NCBI GenBank assembly: GCA_032433765.1
Contig: JAVIAB010000041.1
Span: 75,786,232-75,850,231, forward strand
Length of the DNA: 64,000 nucleotides
Source: Megaustenia siamemsis
Lineage: Eukaryota > Mollusca > Gastropoda > Stylommatophora > Ariophantidae
Reading direction: 5' to 3'
Of the stretch, positions 1-11,761 are shown in pieces; the stretch's first letter is position 1, and the number at the start of each line of letters is the position of its first letter. The notes beneath the pieces were generated by a model, which did no database searches, was not told where the DNA came from, and worked only from the letters and a program-made list of their open reading frames with translations. A program made the position numbers and the translations under genes.

Positions 1-3000
1 AATAATTGTAGACAGTTCTGGGAGATAATGGGCAAGTTAGGAGTGAGTTGGTAGATAGTTGTAGACAGTTCTGGAAGATAATGGATTAGTTAGGAGTGAG
101 TTGGTAGATAGTTGTAGACAGTTCTAGAAGCTATTGGACAAGTTGGGACTGAGTTGGTAGATAGTTGTAGACAGTTCTGGGAGATAATGGACAAGTTAGG
201 AGTGAGTTGGTGGATAATTGTAGACAGTTCTGGAAGATAATGGACAAGTTAGGAGTGAGTTGGTAGATAGTTGTAGACAGTTCTGGGAGATAATGGGCAA
301 GTTAGGAGTGAGTTGGTAGATAGTTGTAGACAGTTCTGGAAGATAATGGGCAAGTTAGGAGTGAGTTGCTAGATAGTTGTAGACAGTTCTGGGAGATAAT
401 GGACAAGTTAGGAGTGAGTTGGTAGATAGTTGTAGACAGTTCTAGAAGCTAATGGACATGTTAGGAGTGAGTGGGTAGATAGTTGTAGACAGTTCTGGAA
501 GATAATGGACAAGTTAGGAGTGAGTTGGTAGATAGTTGTAGACAGTTCTGGAAGATAATGGGCAAGTTAGGAGTGAGTTGGTAGATAGTTGTAGACAGTT
601 CTGGAAGATAATGGACAAGTTAGGAGTGAGTTGGTAGATAGTTGTAGACAGTTCTGGAAGATAATGGACAAGTTAGGAGTGAGTTGGTAGATAGTTGTAG
701 ACAGTTCTAGAAGCTAATGGACAAGTTAGGACTGAGTTGGTAGATAATTGTAGACAGTTCTGGAAGATAATGGACAAGTTAGGAGTGAGTTGGTAGATAA
801 TTGTAGACAGTTCTGGAAGCTAATGGACAAGTTAGGAGTGAGTTGGTAGATAGTTGTAGACAGTTCTGGAAGATAATGGACAAGTTAGGAGTGAGTTGGT
901 AGATAGTTGTAGACAGTTCTGGAAGATAATGGGCAAGTTAGGACTGAGTTGGTAGATAATTGTAGACAGTTCTGGAAGATAATGGATTAGTTAGGAGTGA
1001 GTTGGTAGATAGTTCTAGACAGTTCTAGAAGCTAATGGACAAGTTGGGACTGAGTTGGTAGATAGTTGTAGACAGTTCTAGAAGATAATGGACAAGTTAG
1101 GAGTGAGTTGGTAGATAGTTGTAGACAGTTCTAGAAGATAATGGACTAGTTAGGAGTGAGTTGGTAGATAGTTGTAGACAGTTCTGAAAGATAATGGGCA
1201 AGTTAGGAGTGAGTTGGTAGATAGTTGTAGACAGTTCTGGAAGATAATGGATTAGTTAGGAGTGAGTTGGTAGATAGTTGTAGACAGTTCTAGAAGCTAA
1301 TGGACAAGTTGGGACTGAGTTGGTAGATAGTTGTAGACAGTTCTGGGAGATAATGGACAAGTTAGGAGTGAGTTGGTGGATAATTGTAGACAGTTCTGGG
1401 AGATAATGGACAAGTTAGGAGTGGGTTGGTGAATAATTGTAGACAGTTCTGGGAGATAATGGGCAAGTTAGGAGTGAGTTGGTAGATAGTTGTAGACAGT
1501 TCTGGAAGATAATGGATTAGTTAGGAGTGAGTTGGTAGATAGTTGTAGACAGTTCTAGAAGCTATTGGACAAGTTGGGACTGAGTTGGTAGATAGTTGTA
1601 GACAGTTCTGGGAGATAATGGACAAGTTAGGAGTGAGTTGGTGGATAATTGTAGACAGTTCTGGAAGATAATGGACAAGTTAGGAGTGAGGTTGGTAGAT
1701 AGTTGTAGACAGTTCTGGGAGATAATGGGCAAGTTAGGAGTGAGTTGGTAGATAGTTGTAGACAGTTCTGGAAGATAATGGGCAAGTTAGGAGTGAGTTG
1801 CTAGATAGTTGTAGACAGTTCTGGGAGATAATGGACAAGTTAGGAGTGAGTTGGTAGATAGTTGTAGACAGTTCTAGAAGCTAATGGACATGTTAGGAGT
1901 GAGTGGGTAGATAGTTGTAGACAGTTCTGGAAGATAATGGACAAGTTAGGAGTGAGTTGGTAGATAGTTGTAGACAGTTCTAGAAGCTAATGGACAAGTT
2001 AGGAGTGAGTTGGTGGATAGTTGTAGAAAGTTCTGGGAGATAATGGGCAAGTTAGGAGTGAGTTGGTAGATAGTTTTAGACAGTTCTGGAAGATAATGGG
2101 CAAGTTAGGAGTGAGTTGGTAGATAGTTGTAGACAGTTCTGGGAGATAATGGACAAGTTAGGAGTGAGTTGGTAGATAGTTGTAGACAGTTCTGGAAGAT
2201 AATGGACAAGTTAGGAGTGAGTTGGTAGATAGTTGTAGACAGTTCTAGAAGTTAATGGACATGTTAGGAGTGAGTGGGTAGATAGTTGTAGACAGTTCTG
2301 GAAGATAATGGACAAGTTAGGAGTGAGTTGGTAGATAGTTGTAGACAGTTCTGGAAGATAATGGGCAAGTTAGGAGTGAGTTGGTAGATAGTTGTAGACA
2401 GTTCTGGGAGATAATGGGCAAGTTAGGAGTGAGTTGGTAGATAGTTGTAGACAGTTCTGGAAGATAATGGATTAGTTAGGAGTGAGTTGGTAGATAGTTG
2501 TAGACAGTTCTAGAAGCTAATGGACAAGTTGGGACTGAGTTGGTAGATAGTTGTAGACAGTTCTGGGAGATAATGGACAAGTTAGGAGTGAGTTGGTGGA
2601 TAATTGTAGACAGTTCTGGGAGATAATGGACAAGTTAGGAGTGAGTTGGTGAATAATTGTAGACAGTTCTGGGAGATAATGGACAAGTTAGGAGTGAGTT
2701 GGTAGATAGTTGTAGACAGTTCTGGAAGATAATGGATTAGTTAGGAGTGAGTTGGTAGATAGTTGTAGACAGTTCTAGAAGCTATTGGACAAGTTGGGAC
2801 TGAGTTGGTAGATAGTTGTAGACAGTTCTGGGAGATAATGGACAAGTTAGGAGTGAGTTGGTGGATAATTGTAGACAGTTCTGGAAGATAATGGACAAGT
2901 TAGGAGTGAGTTGGTAGATAGTTGTAGACAGTTCTGGGAGATAATGGGCAAGTTAGGAGTGAGTTGGTAGATAGTTGTAGACAGTTCTGGAAGATAATGG

Positions 3001-4020
3001 GCAAGTTAGGAGTGAGTTGCTAGATAGTTGTAGACAGTTCTGGGAGATAATGGACAAGTTAGGAGTGAGTTGGTAGATAGTTGTAGACAGTTCTGGAAGC
3101 TAATGGACATGTTAGGAGTGAGTGGGTAGATAGTTGTAGACAGTTCTGGAAGATAATGGACAAGTTAGGAGTGAGTTGGTAGATAGTTGTAGACAGTTCT
3201 GGAAGATAATGGGCAAGTTAGGAGTGAGTTGGTAGATAGTTGTAGACAGTTCTGGAAGATAATGGACAAGTTAGGAGTGAGTTGGTAGATAGTTGTAGAC
3301 AGTTCTGGAAGATAATGGACAAGTTAGGAGTGAGTTGGTAGATAGTTGTAGACAGTTCTAGAAGCTAATGGACAAGTTAGGACTGAGTTGGTAGATAATT
3401 GTAGACAGTTCTGGAAGATAATGGACAAGTTAGGAGTGAGTTGGTAGATAATTGTAGACAGTTCTGGAAGCTAATGGACAAGTTAGGAGTGAGTTGGTAG
3501 ATAGTTGTAGACAGTTCTGGAAGATAATGGACAAGTTAGGAGTGAGTTGGTAGATAGTTGTAGACAGTTCTGGAAGATAATGGGCAAGTTAGGACTGAGT
3601 TGGTAGATAATTGTAGACAGTTCTGGAAGATAATGGATTAGTTAGGAGTGAGTTGGTAGATAGTTCTAGACAGTTCTAGAAGCTAATGGACAAGTTGGGA
3701 CTGAGTTGGTAGATAGTTGTAGACAGTTCTAGAAGATAATGGACAAGTTAGGAGTGAGTTGGTAGATAGTTGTAGACAGTTCTAGAAGATAATGGACAAG
3801 TTAGGAGTGAGTTGGTAGATAGTTGTAGACAGTTCTGAAAGATAATGGGCAAGTTAGGAGTGAGTTGGTAGATAGTTCTAGACAGTTCTGAAAGATAATG
3901 GACAAGTTAGGAGTGAGTTGGTAGATAATTGTAGACAGTTTTGAAAGATAATGGACAAGTTAGAAGTGAGTTGGTAGATAGTTCTAGACAGTTTTGAAAG
4001 ATAATGGACAAGTTAGGAGT
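1..4020. repeat. 53-bp minisatellite array, about 75 copies
   Basis: The array runs from the window edge with a strict 53-bp period; the core words are TTGTAGACAGTTCTGGAAGA and GTTAGGAGTGAGTTGGTAGA. Monomer variants (GCTATTGGAC, GATTAGTTAG, AGCTAATGGACATG, AGTTCTAGAC) recur in the same order. GCTATTGGAC occurs at 130, 1561 and 2781, that is 27 monomers and then 23 monomers plus one base apart. The extra base is a single G insertion near 1690. So long blocks were duplicated, not only single units. The last units (3840-4020) are more diverged, as expected at an array edge. Because 53 is not a multiple of 3, it cannot encode a repeated peptide. Confidence 0.97.
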
Positions 4021-5515
4021 TAGACAGTGAGGAAGCTTTAGAGTGGTCAACAAAACTGAGAGACTTAGAGTTAGAAACAGAATCTCCAGAGGAAATAATA
4101 AGAGATTGTGTGAATTGAACCTTCTATGGATACAAGAGACTGTGTGGATAGTCATAGAGTGACAGATGAATATGCAACTATAACTAAGAAACAGTTTTGA
4201 GAGCTGTGGACAAGAACTATTAGTAATTTATAATTTAATTACAGGAATCTACTAGATTCTTAAATTGTCTAAATAGATTGTCAAGAGAGACTCATATACA
4301 ATCATCAGTTACAGGTACATCAATATTGCCGGTAGGCCAAGTATTGAAGTATTGTAACATGTCATGAATAGTGTAAAGTTTAAAAACATTACTGACTGTG
4401 TATAGAGAATGTTGTAAAGTCATGTATGGAAGGAAAGAATAAAGACTTATAATCATGTTACCACAATACAGAGTTGTCCAAGTTCATTTCAGCATGATTA
4501 TTGTATAAGTTAAGAAATATATAGAACTCTGTTACAATGTCATGAAAGAAATGGAATGTTTCTTATGATAGAAATCATAAGTAAAATAGTGAATTGGTAA
4601 AAAAAACAGCCATGGTTCAAAAAGACTACAGATGGATTAGAGGAAACACCTTGCAAACTTTACTATTACAAATTTGTTCCAAGAATAAACAACTCAAGTC
4701 AGAAACAACATTATTTATATTGATTGGAAAAAAGAAGAAAAACAGACTTCCTACAGACTGTTAACAATTTAGGAATGGCAGTCATTCAAAGAGCTGGCTA
4801 ATTTTATTCTTATATGACTTTTGTTATAACATGCTATATAGCAACAAATAAATAAATATCAGCAGATTCTGTCCAATGAATTGTTTTGGTGATTATATTT
4901 TTTTTGTCATGGTTGAATCAGTCAGTAATGCTGTAGTTGGGGAAAATATTCATTCTTGAACTCTCAGTAAAAACAAAAGCAAAAAATCAAACTAATTTGT
5001 CTTGATTTATGCTACTATTAGAATAAGAGCAAAATTATTGCTATTGAACAGATTTTATAAGCACTTCACTCCATCTACAAAATGTAAAAGAATTTCCACT
5101 TGACAAGGTTTCTGTTTCAGCTTCAAATACTGAAGTTGAAGTGAAGTTTAGTGAAGCTGATATTCTGAAACTGGATCTAGAACAATTCATCTAATGTGAC
5201 AGATTTGCCTATACAAAAAAACTGCACATAAATTGTATGCTTAGACTTTATGGAAAAATGATAGAACTACACAACAAAGACCTTAATAAAATCCTTGTCA
5301 GATAACAACACAAAATGACATATAGTATTTAAGATAAAACATTATTCAGTACTCACTTCTAATAGGTGTCAAATGCTCGGATTTCTTAATTATACCACAG
5401 TCGTAATATGAATATAGACCTGCATGATTATACAAATATATATACAAAAATCATTCAGTGAAAAGTTAGATAAGTTGTACTAAATATCATGCATTAACCT
5501 AATATTACTGTGTGT
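4021..5515. other. No gene recognised
   Basis: AT-rich sequence between the 53-bp array and an RTE-like insertion. No coding region is supported. An AATAAA at about 4437, followed by a T-rich stretch, could be the 3' end of an element or transcript. It has no companion evidence. Confidence 0.5.
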
Positions 5516-5523
5516 ATAGTATC

Positions 5524-6733
5524 AATACTGAATTAGATGAGCAGCAATTTAGAATTAAGAAAAATAGCAGGACAAAAGAAGCCATATTCTGCATGAGACA
5601 TTAATCGAAAAGTACACAGAAGTAAACAAACCAATATATGCCTGTTTCATAGAGTACACCAAAGCTTTTGATAGAGTACACCACAAACAACTTATAGAAT
5701 GTCTGAAGGAGATACATCTAGATAACATGGACATATTACTAATATGTAATCTATACTGGGAGCAAACAGCAATAATAAAATATAACAAAGAGAACTCTAC
5801 ACCCATTGATATAAAAAAAGGAGTAAGACAGGGATGCATCCTATCACCAAGCTTTTTCAATCTATACACTGAGCAAATCTTTAAAAACATCATAGAGATG
5901 CCAGGCCTACAAGTTAATGGAAAGATAATCAATAACCTAAGATATGCTGACGATACTGTACTACTAGCAGAAAATCCTAAAGATCTACAACAATTACTTA
6001 ATGAAATAAACATGACAAGCAAAAAATATGGACTAGATATGAATATCAAAAAGACTAAAACTATGATCATAAACAAAGAAAATACTCAAAACCCACAAGT
6101 GGATATCAAAATTGAAGGAATAGACCTGGAGATAATTCAGAGCTCCAACTAACCTTGACATACTATAACCAGTGATGGAAAATGTACAACTGAAATAAAC
6201 AAAAGAATAGGAATGGCAAAAAGTAATTTTAATGTCATGAAGGACATACTAACATCAAAACAAATAACACCAGGGCTAAAACTAAGAATAGCAAAATGTT
6301 ACATCTTCTCAATATTACTATATGGTGCAGAAACATTGACATTAGACAAGAAAACAGAATAGAGAATTTAAACCTTTGAAATGTGCATAAATAGTAGAAT
6401 AGGTAGAATTGGATGGAAGGAAAAGAAAATAAATGATGAAGTCTTAAAACAACTAGAAATGAAAAGAGAACTACTAAACACAATTCAAACAAGACAAATG
6501 TGATTTTTGGGCAATGTTAAAAGACACAACAGCCTACTAAAAGTAATCCTGGAGGGTAAAATACAAGATAAAAGAGGCAGAGGCAGACCAAGACTAACAA
6601 TGGTGAATAACATCAAAAGATGGACAAATCAGCCTATAACAACCTGCACCATCAAAGCAAGAGACAGAGCAGAATGGCGCTCCATGATAGTCAACCTTCT
6701 TTGCGGAGATGCCACTTGAGGATGATGATGATG
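5524..6733 (+). mobile_element. RTE-like LINE, 5'-truncated, GAT-tailed (family F)
   Basis: Broken reverse transcriptase of a non-LTR element. The open part at 5727-6152 (141 aa) has GVRQGCILSP near residues 33-42 and the catalytic box YADD at 73-76. After further stops, the C-terminal region resumes at about 6507-6719 with KRGRGRPRLT and a DRAEW motif, as in RTE-like C-termini. The element ends in (GAT)n. An 8-bp direct repeat ATAGTATC flanks it (5516-5523 and 6734-6741), marking the insertion ends. It starts inside the RT domain and has several frameshifts, so it is dead. The same family is at 28483-32150 and 50540-50985. Confidence 0.9.
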
Positions 6734-6819
6734 ATAGTATCTGAAGGCAGTAACCATCAATCACAAATAGATGGCTTTAACACATCTGCGGCAAACATAG
6801 GAACTGACGAAACAGTTCA

Positions 6820-7230
6820 ACAAGGTGGAAACTCCCATGCAACATTACACCAAGCAAGGCAGCAAAGTGTTGTGAGGTTTTTCATTTATTGTAGGCCTGA
6901 AACCTGTAGAGATTCATCATTGGATGAGAGTTCAGTATTGTGACTAGTGCATGATTTGTACACAAGTTTATGAACGGAAAGAGGAATTCAATAATGGCAC
7001 CACTAGTGTCAAGGATTCTCTTTGCCCAGGTCCAGCTTCCATGCAGTTACCAAAGACAACATTGCAGCCATGGGAGAATGTGATACGGGAAATCTAGCAC
7101 ATCGAAGTCAAGACGGTGGTATTACTAGTGAACGTTAGTTTTGGATTTGCCTATTACATCAGTTCTGAAAAGTAGGCGAAGTGGATACTCAAGTGGTGGT
7201 GCATAAGTGAATGTGCACCAATCTGAAGGG
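6820..7230 (+). pseudogene. Decayed mariner-type transposase, N-terminal part
   Basis: With frameshifts tolerated, the plus strand reads like the N-terminal DNA-binding region of a mariner transposase: SVVRFFIYC, then RMRVQYCD, a stop, QVYERKEEFNNGTTSVKDS and CPGPA. The last pieces correspond to the family's F-x-NG-x-TSV-x-D followed by the RPGRP-like hook. It directly follows the RTE-like insertion at 5524-6733. No terminal inverted repeats or catalytic domain are seen, so this is a relic. The assignment rests on motif order; a profile search would settle it. Confidence 0.6.
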
Positions 7231-7720
7231 ATTCTTTTCTTGTTAAGTGCATTCAACTAAAGGAGGGACAAATGGTAATAGTCATAATGTCAGTATATCA
7301 ATGTTTACAATAAATACTCTGTAAACATACAAAATATGGTTTTCCTTGCACACACTTTGTTTTTACATTTACATGTATTCTATGCCCACTCCTATACCTA
7401 CTAGAAGGTTCAAGTACCTAAAGGAAGTAAATCAATAATGAAACAAAAGATTTGTTTAGGCTGTCTAAATTTTGCAAATAAATGACCATGTTTTTTTAAA
7501 GAGAAGAGAAACACTGGCACTGTTCTTGGGTTTTGAGATAACTTTCGGTAGACAACTTCATGATTAATTTTAAAATCTATTTAATTGAATATGACTGTAT
7601 CTTAATGACTGAACAGCCAGAGTTTAAATACAGGGAATAGTTTAGCAGGAACACAACTTTAGAATGAGGGTATTTCACAAGTAGGGTACAGTCCCCAACC
7701 CCCTTCATAAACTTTATAAA
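7231..7720. other. No gene recognised
   Basis: AT-rich sequence with no supportable coding region, RNA or tandem repeat. Confidence 0.5.
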
Positions 7721-7724
7721 TTAA

Positions 7725-7965
7725 ATTTTGGGAGGCATTCCTATTAAAATACATTTTCGAATGTATGCAGATGACCTTGGAAAGAAAAATATAAGGGCAA
7801 AGGAAAAATCAATAGCAATAGTCCAGAGTGCAAGATGATCTGGATAAATTGTTTAAATAGACAATTTCATACTTGCTAACCCTCAACAAGGAGAAAACCA
7901 TAAGCACACTTTATAAGGTGCAAAAATTCAACATATACCTAGACATTGCAATAGATAATTGATAT
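7725..7965 (+). pseudogene. Reverse transcriptase relic around the YADD box
   Basis: The plus strand gives GIPIKIHFRMYADDLG and, in another frame, TISYLLTLNKEKT. That is the order of the RT catalytic box and the downstream L-N-x-x-KT motif of LINE polymerases. At least one frameshift and one in-frame stop separate them. The fragment is too short to place in a family. Confidence 0.5.
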
Positions 7966-7969
7966 GGGT

Positions 7970-8112
7970 AAAACGGATCTTCTTCATCATTCCATGTCCC
8001 TGGTGGTTAACTGTGGCACAAATAACAAACTTCATCAACCTTCTCCATTGATCTCTTTCCTCAGTCATTTTTGGGGATTCTGAGAAGCCAGGGCCTGTCT
8101 TTTTATGTTGTC
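7970..8112 (-). mobile_element. LINE 3' end fragment (RTE-like)
   Basis: On the minus strand, MTEERDQWRRLMKF matches the ERDxWRRLV segment found just before the stop in RTE-like LINEs. It is followed by a degenerate (ATGATGAAG) tail at 7978-7990. Only about 140 bp survive. Confidence 0.5.
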
Positions 8113-8139
8113 TTCAAATCTTCTTGATTTTAATTTTAA

Positions 8140-9363
8140 AAATTAATTAATATAAAGTTAGATGTTGCTACCATCTAGTGACATAAAATTGGACGTTGTA
8201 ACCATCTAACATAAAGTTGGTTGGTGGTGCTATCTAATGACATAAAGTTGGATTTTGCTATCACCTATTGACATAAAGTTAAATGTTGCTACCACCTAGT
8301 GACATAAAATTGGATGTTGCTACCATCTAATGACATACAGTTGGATGTTGGTATCACCTAGTGACATAAAGTTGGATGTTGCTATCACCTAATGACATAG
8401 AGTTGGATGTTGCTACCACTTAATGATATAAAGTTGGATGTTGTTATCACCAAATGACATAAAGTTGGATGTTGGTACCATCTAATGATATAAAGTTGGA
8501 TGTTGTTATCACCTAATGACATAGAGTTGGATGTTGCTACCACTTAATGATATAAATTTGGATGTTGCTATCACCAAATGACATAAAAGTTGGATGTTGG
8601 TACCATCTAATGATATAAAGTTGGATGTTGCTACCACTTAATGATATAAAGTTGGATGTTGTTATCACCAAATGACATAACTGTTGGATGTTGGTACCAT
8701 CTAATGATATAAAGTTGGATGTTGTTATCACCTAATGACATAGAGTTGGATGTTGCTACCACTTAATGATATAAAGTTGGATGTTGTTATCACCTAATGA
8801 CATAGAGTTGGATGTTGGTACCATCTAATGATATAAAGTTGGATGTTGGTACCATCTAATGATATAAAGTTGGATGTTGCTACCACTTAATGATATAAAG
8901 TTGGATGTTGTTATCACCAAATGACATAACTGTTGGATGTTGGTACCATCTAATGATATAAAGTTGGATGTTGTTATCACCTAATGACATAGAGTTGGAT
9001 GTTGCTACCACTTAATGATATAAAGTTGGATGTTGTTATCACTTAATGACATAGAGTTGGATGTTGGTACCATCTAATGATATAAAGTTGGATGTTGGTA
9101 CCATCTAATGATATAAAGTTGGATGTTGTTATCACCTAATGACATAGAGTTGGATGTTGCTACCACTTAATGATATAAAGTTGGATGTTGTTATCACCAA
9201 ATGACATAAAAGTTGGATGTTGGTACCATCTAATGATATAAAGTTGGATGTTGTTATCACCTAATGACATAGAGTTGGATGTTGCTACCACTTAATGATA
9301 TAAATTTGGATGTTGTTATCACCAAATGATATAAAGTTGGATGTTCTTACCATCTAATGATAT
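8140..9363. repeat. 31-bp minisatellite, left segment
   Basis: Units of 31 bp with core ATAAAGTTGGATGTTG, alternating spacers (ACCATCTAATG, TATCACCTAATG, ACCACTTAATG) and GATAT/GACAT variants. Variants recur in blocks: the GGTACCATCTAATG unit type leads similar runs at about 8474, 8693 and 8942, spaced 219 and 249 bp, so there is higher-order structure of about 7-8 units. The array resumes at 11653 and again at 12231 after two LINE insertions. Confidence 0.95.
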
Positions 9364-11652
9364 CTATCTATCTATCTTTCGTTCGCCTGAAGCATTGTCT
9401 ATATCTGCAATGTCGTTTCCTGTATAAATGTTACTGTCTTTTGTAATTCTTGCAGTGGCCCATATAGTTTTGTCTGTAGTGTTGTATCTATGGGCCAATG
9501 GATTTTCCTCAGTCTACTATATTCAGTGCAGTCTTGAAGTATGTGTTCAGCAGTCTGGGGCGCCTGTCCACATGTACAAGTAGTTGAGGTGCCGATCTTG
9601 AATTTTGTATACATGTGACTATGGAGTCGATTGTGTCCTGTTCTGAGACGTATAATGATAACTTGTTCATATCTATTCATATTATAAAAGGCATCCTGAT
9701 TTGGGGCTTGTGGTCCTCTGATTGATTTGATTATCTGTTTCTTATGATGGTATGTAACAGGTGTATCTAGTTGTGTGCCTGTTGAACCTTCCTTTGCCAA
9801 CTGATCTGCTTTCTCATTTCCTGGTATTCCACAGTGAGATGGGATCCACTGCAGGGCAACCCTGTGGTGCTTGCAGAGTTCAGTCAATAAGGTCTGCAGA
9901 TGTGGTAATTTTCTGGATTGTAGTGCCTGGAGTACTGATCTTGCATCTGTCAAAAACACTACAGGCTGCGGGCTAAGATTAATGTTCAGCAGTTTTTCTA
10001 TTGCTAACTTTATTGCTTGTATTTCTGCATCATAATTGTGACAATATTTCCCTGTTGCTATTTTATTCATATCCCTAGTGTTATTTGGGTATTCTATATA
10101 TGCACCTGCTCCCCCATTTTTTACTGCATTCTGTGCTGATCCATCTGTATACACACGAATCCATAGGTCTTGTGGGTATTCTTCATCCAGGAAACTGAGA
10201 GTTATTGTTTTTCGCTGTAGACTATTCTGTTCCTCTTTATCAACTATTCCTTTCACTTCTGTCCGTATTTGAACTGATAATCCAGATTCCTCTGTCCAGG
10301 GAGTCTGTTCTGGTATGGGCAGTAGGGGGTTAACAGCTCTTGGCATGTCTGGTGTTTGTCTACTAATACGCTTGGCTTGGTGGATAAAACTGCTTCTCTT
10401 AAGTCGTCCCAATGCAAGATTTTGGAATCGGTCCTTCATTGGATGTCTCGGCATGCAAGCAAATTTTTCTGCCTGTATCAGCACCTTTGTGTCCCTCCGT
10501 TCTCTCAGTGCTGGTATCCTCCACAATTTCTCCATCTCTAATATTGGTGTTGATTTCATTGCTCCTGTGATGACCCTAAGTGCCTGGTTTTGTACTTTAT
10601 CCAGTTCTTGAAGTGTGGTGTTTGATGCTGAACACCATGCAGATGATCCATATTCTAAATGTGGGCGTATACTCTGTTGGTAAACTTTACTGAGTATTTT
10701 CCCACTCGCACCCCACGTAGTTCCACACAGCTTTCTTAGAATAGCCAATTTTCTCCTTGCTTTTTGGGTTGCCTTATTTATCTGCTGTTTCCAAGATAGT
10801 TTGTTATCAAATGTAACTCCGAGATACGTAGCCTGTATGTCTTCTTTCACAGGCTCATTGTTTATATAGATGGCTCCTGCTTTTTGTTTTGGGGAAAGAG
10901 TGAAAAGTGTAGTACTGCATTTGTCTGTATTGATGCTGATACACCATCTATTTGTCCATGAATTCAGTGCATTCATAGCTCTTTGTAACAATTTGGAGGC
11001 CACTGTTGCATACTCCTCTGTGCACCACATTACCAAGTCATCTGCATACATTGCCACTTTGATACCATGTGGTAGTTCAGTAACTAGGTCATTGATGTAG
11101 ATCAGAAAAAGTGTTGGAGATAGTACCCCTCCCTGTGGAACGCCCTGGCGCAGTAAGACCTTCTTACTCTTAAGACCATCCAGTTGCACTCTGGCTCTCC
11201 TGTTATGCAGGTATGCTTTGACCCATTTGTACATCCTGCCATTTACTCCATAATTTCTCAGTTTCTTCAAAAGCCCTTCCTTCCATACCTTATCAAATGC
11301 TTTCTTTAGGTCTATCCATGCTGCTAGTACCAGTTTCTTTTCTTGAAACGCATCCTCAATTTCCTGGGAAAGATAGGTTGCCTGATCTTCGGTAGAGTAA
11401 CACTGTCTAAAGCCTGCTTGTTGTGGGACAAGGAGATTTTCACTTTCCAGGTACCACTGCAGTCTGAGATTGATTATAAGTTCCATTGTTTTACACAAAC
11501 AGCTTGTAAGGCTGATTGGTCTATAGCTGGATGTCATTGAACCATCTTTTCCTGGCTTTAGTAATGGTATCATAATTGCTTCTCTCCATGCCTGTGGCAC
11601 TTTACCTGTGATCCAGCAAATGTTGTAGATCTGCAGTAGTTTTGCTTTAGCT
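9364..11652 (-). mobile_element. Nimb/I-like LINE, 5'-truncated, ATAG-tailed
   Basis: Insertion of about 2.29 kb into the 31-bp minisatellite. The array word CATCTAATGATAT occurs at both edges (9351-9363 and 11653-11665), and removing the element restores an in-phase array, so this is probably a 13-bp target-site duplication. The 3' end on the minus strand runs into (GATA)n. The element is truncated 5' within the RT domain and contains one long ORF covering RT, RNase H and a Cys motif. The RNase H domain C-terminal to RT places it in the I superfamily; Nimb is my best guess for the clade. Related copies are at 52911-54400 and 59744-63798. Confidence 0.93.
9399..11600 (-). CDS. ORF2 reverse transcriptase-RNase H of Nimb-like LINE (5' partial)
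   Basis: The ORF is 733 codons, uninterrupted. RT motifs: PLLKPGK at 13-18, DLKKAFDKVW from 97 (catalytic Asp97), GVPQGGVLSPTLF at 153-165 and YADD at 185-188. An RNase H domain at about 483-610 shows the full catalytic set: Asp486 (YTDGS), Glu526 (AEIQAI), Asp552 (TDARS) and Asp599 (GNEKAD). A C-terminal Cys/His motif begins at 675 (CTCGQ, then AEHILQDC). The endonuclease and the N-terminal RT are missing because the copy is 5'-truncated, so the methionine at 11600 is simply the first in frame. All visible catalytic residues are intact, which suggests a recent insertion. It cannot transpose alone without the endonuclease. Confidence 0.92.
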   Translation of the reverse strand: MPQAWREAIMIPLLKPGKDGSMTSSYRPISLTSCLCKTMELIINLRLQWYLESENLLVPQQAGFRQCYSTEDQATYLSQEIEDAFQEKKLVLAAWIDLKKAFDKVWKEGLLKKLRNYGVNGRMYKWVKAYLHNRRARVQLDGLKSKKVLLRQGVPQGGVLSPTLFLIYINDLVTELPHGIKVAMYADDLVMWCTEEYATVASKLLQRAMNALNSWTNRWCISINTDKCSTTLFTLSPKQKAGAIYINNEPVKEDIQATYLGVTFDNKLSWKQQINKATQKARRKLAILRKLCGTTWGASGKILSKVYQQSIRPHLEYGSSAWCSASNTTLQELDKVQNQALRVITGAMKSTPILEMEKLWRIPALRERRDTKVLIQAEKFACMPRHPMKDRFQNLALGRLKRSSFIHQAKRISRQTPDMPRAVNPLLPIPEQTPWTEESGLSVQIRTEVKGIVDKEEQNSLQRKTITLSFLDEEYPQDLWIRVYTDGSAQNAVKNGGAGAYIEYPNNTRDMNKIATGKYCHNYDAEIQAIKLAIEKLLNINLSPQPVVFLTDARSVLQALQSRKLPHLQTLLTELCKHHRVALQWIPSHCGIPGNEKADQLAKEGSTGTQLDTPVTYHHKKQIIKSIRGPQAPNQDAFYNMNRYEQVIIIRLRTGHNRLHSHMYTKFKIGTSTTCTCGQAPQTAEHILQDCTEYSRLRKIHWPIDTTLQTKLYGPLQELQKTVTFIQETTLQI

Positions 11653-11761
11653 CATCTAATGATATAAAGTTGGATGTTGCTTCCACCTAGTGACATAAAT
11701 TTCAATGTTGCTACCACAAAATGACATAAAGTTGGATTTTACTACCACTTAATGATATAAA
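11653..11761. repeat. 31-bp minisatellite, middle segment
   Basis: About 3.5 units of the same array as 8140-9363, isolated between two LINE insertions. Confidence 0.9.

Noticed and set aside
3907..4155. 82-codon minus-strand frame
   Set aside because: Crosses the edge of the 53-bp satellite with no motif or splice support.
4430..4500. Possible LTR 3' end with AATAAA
   Set aside because: No second copy, no primer-binding site, and no gag or pol nearby.
10870..11100. Plus-strand frames opposite the Nimb-like RT
   Set aside because: Antisense to an ORF with all RT and RNase H catalytic residues.
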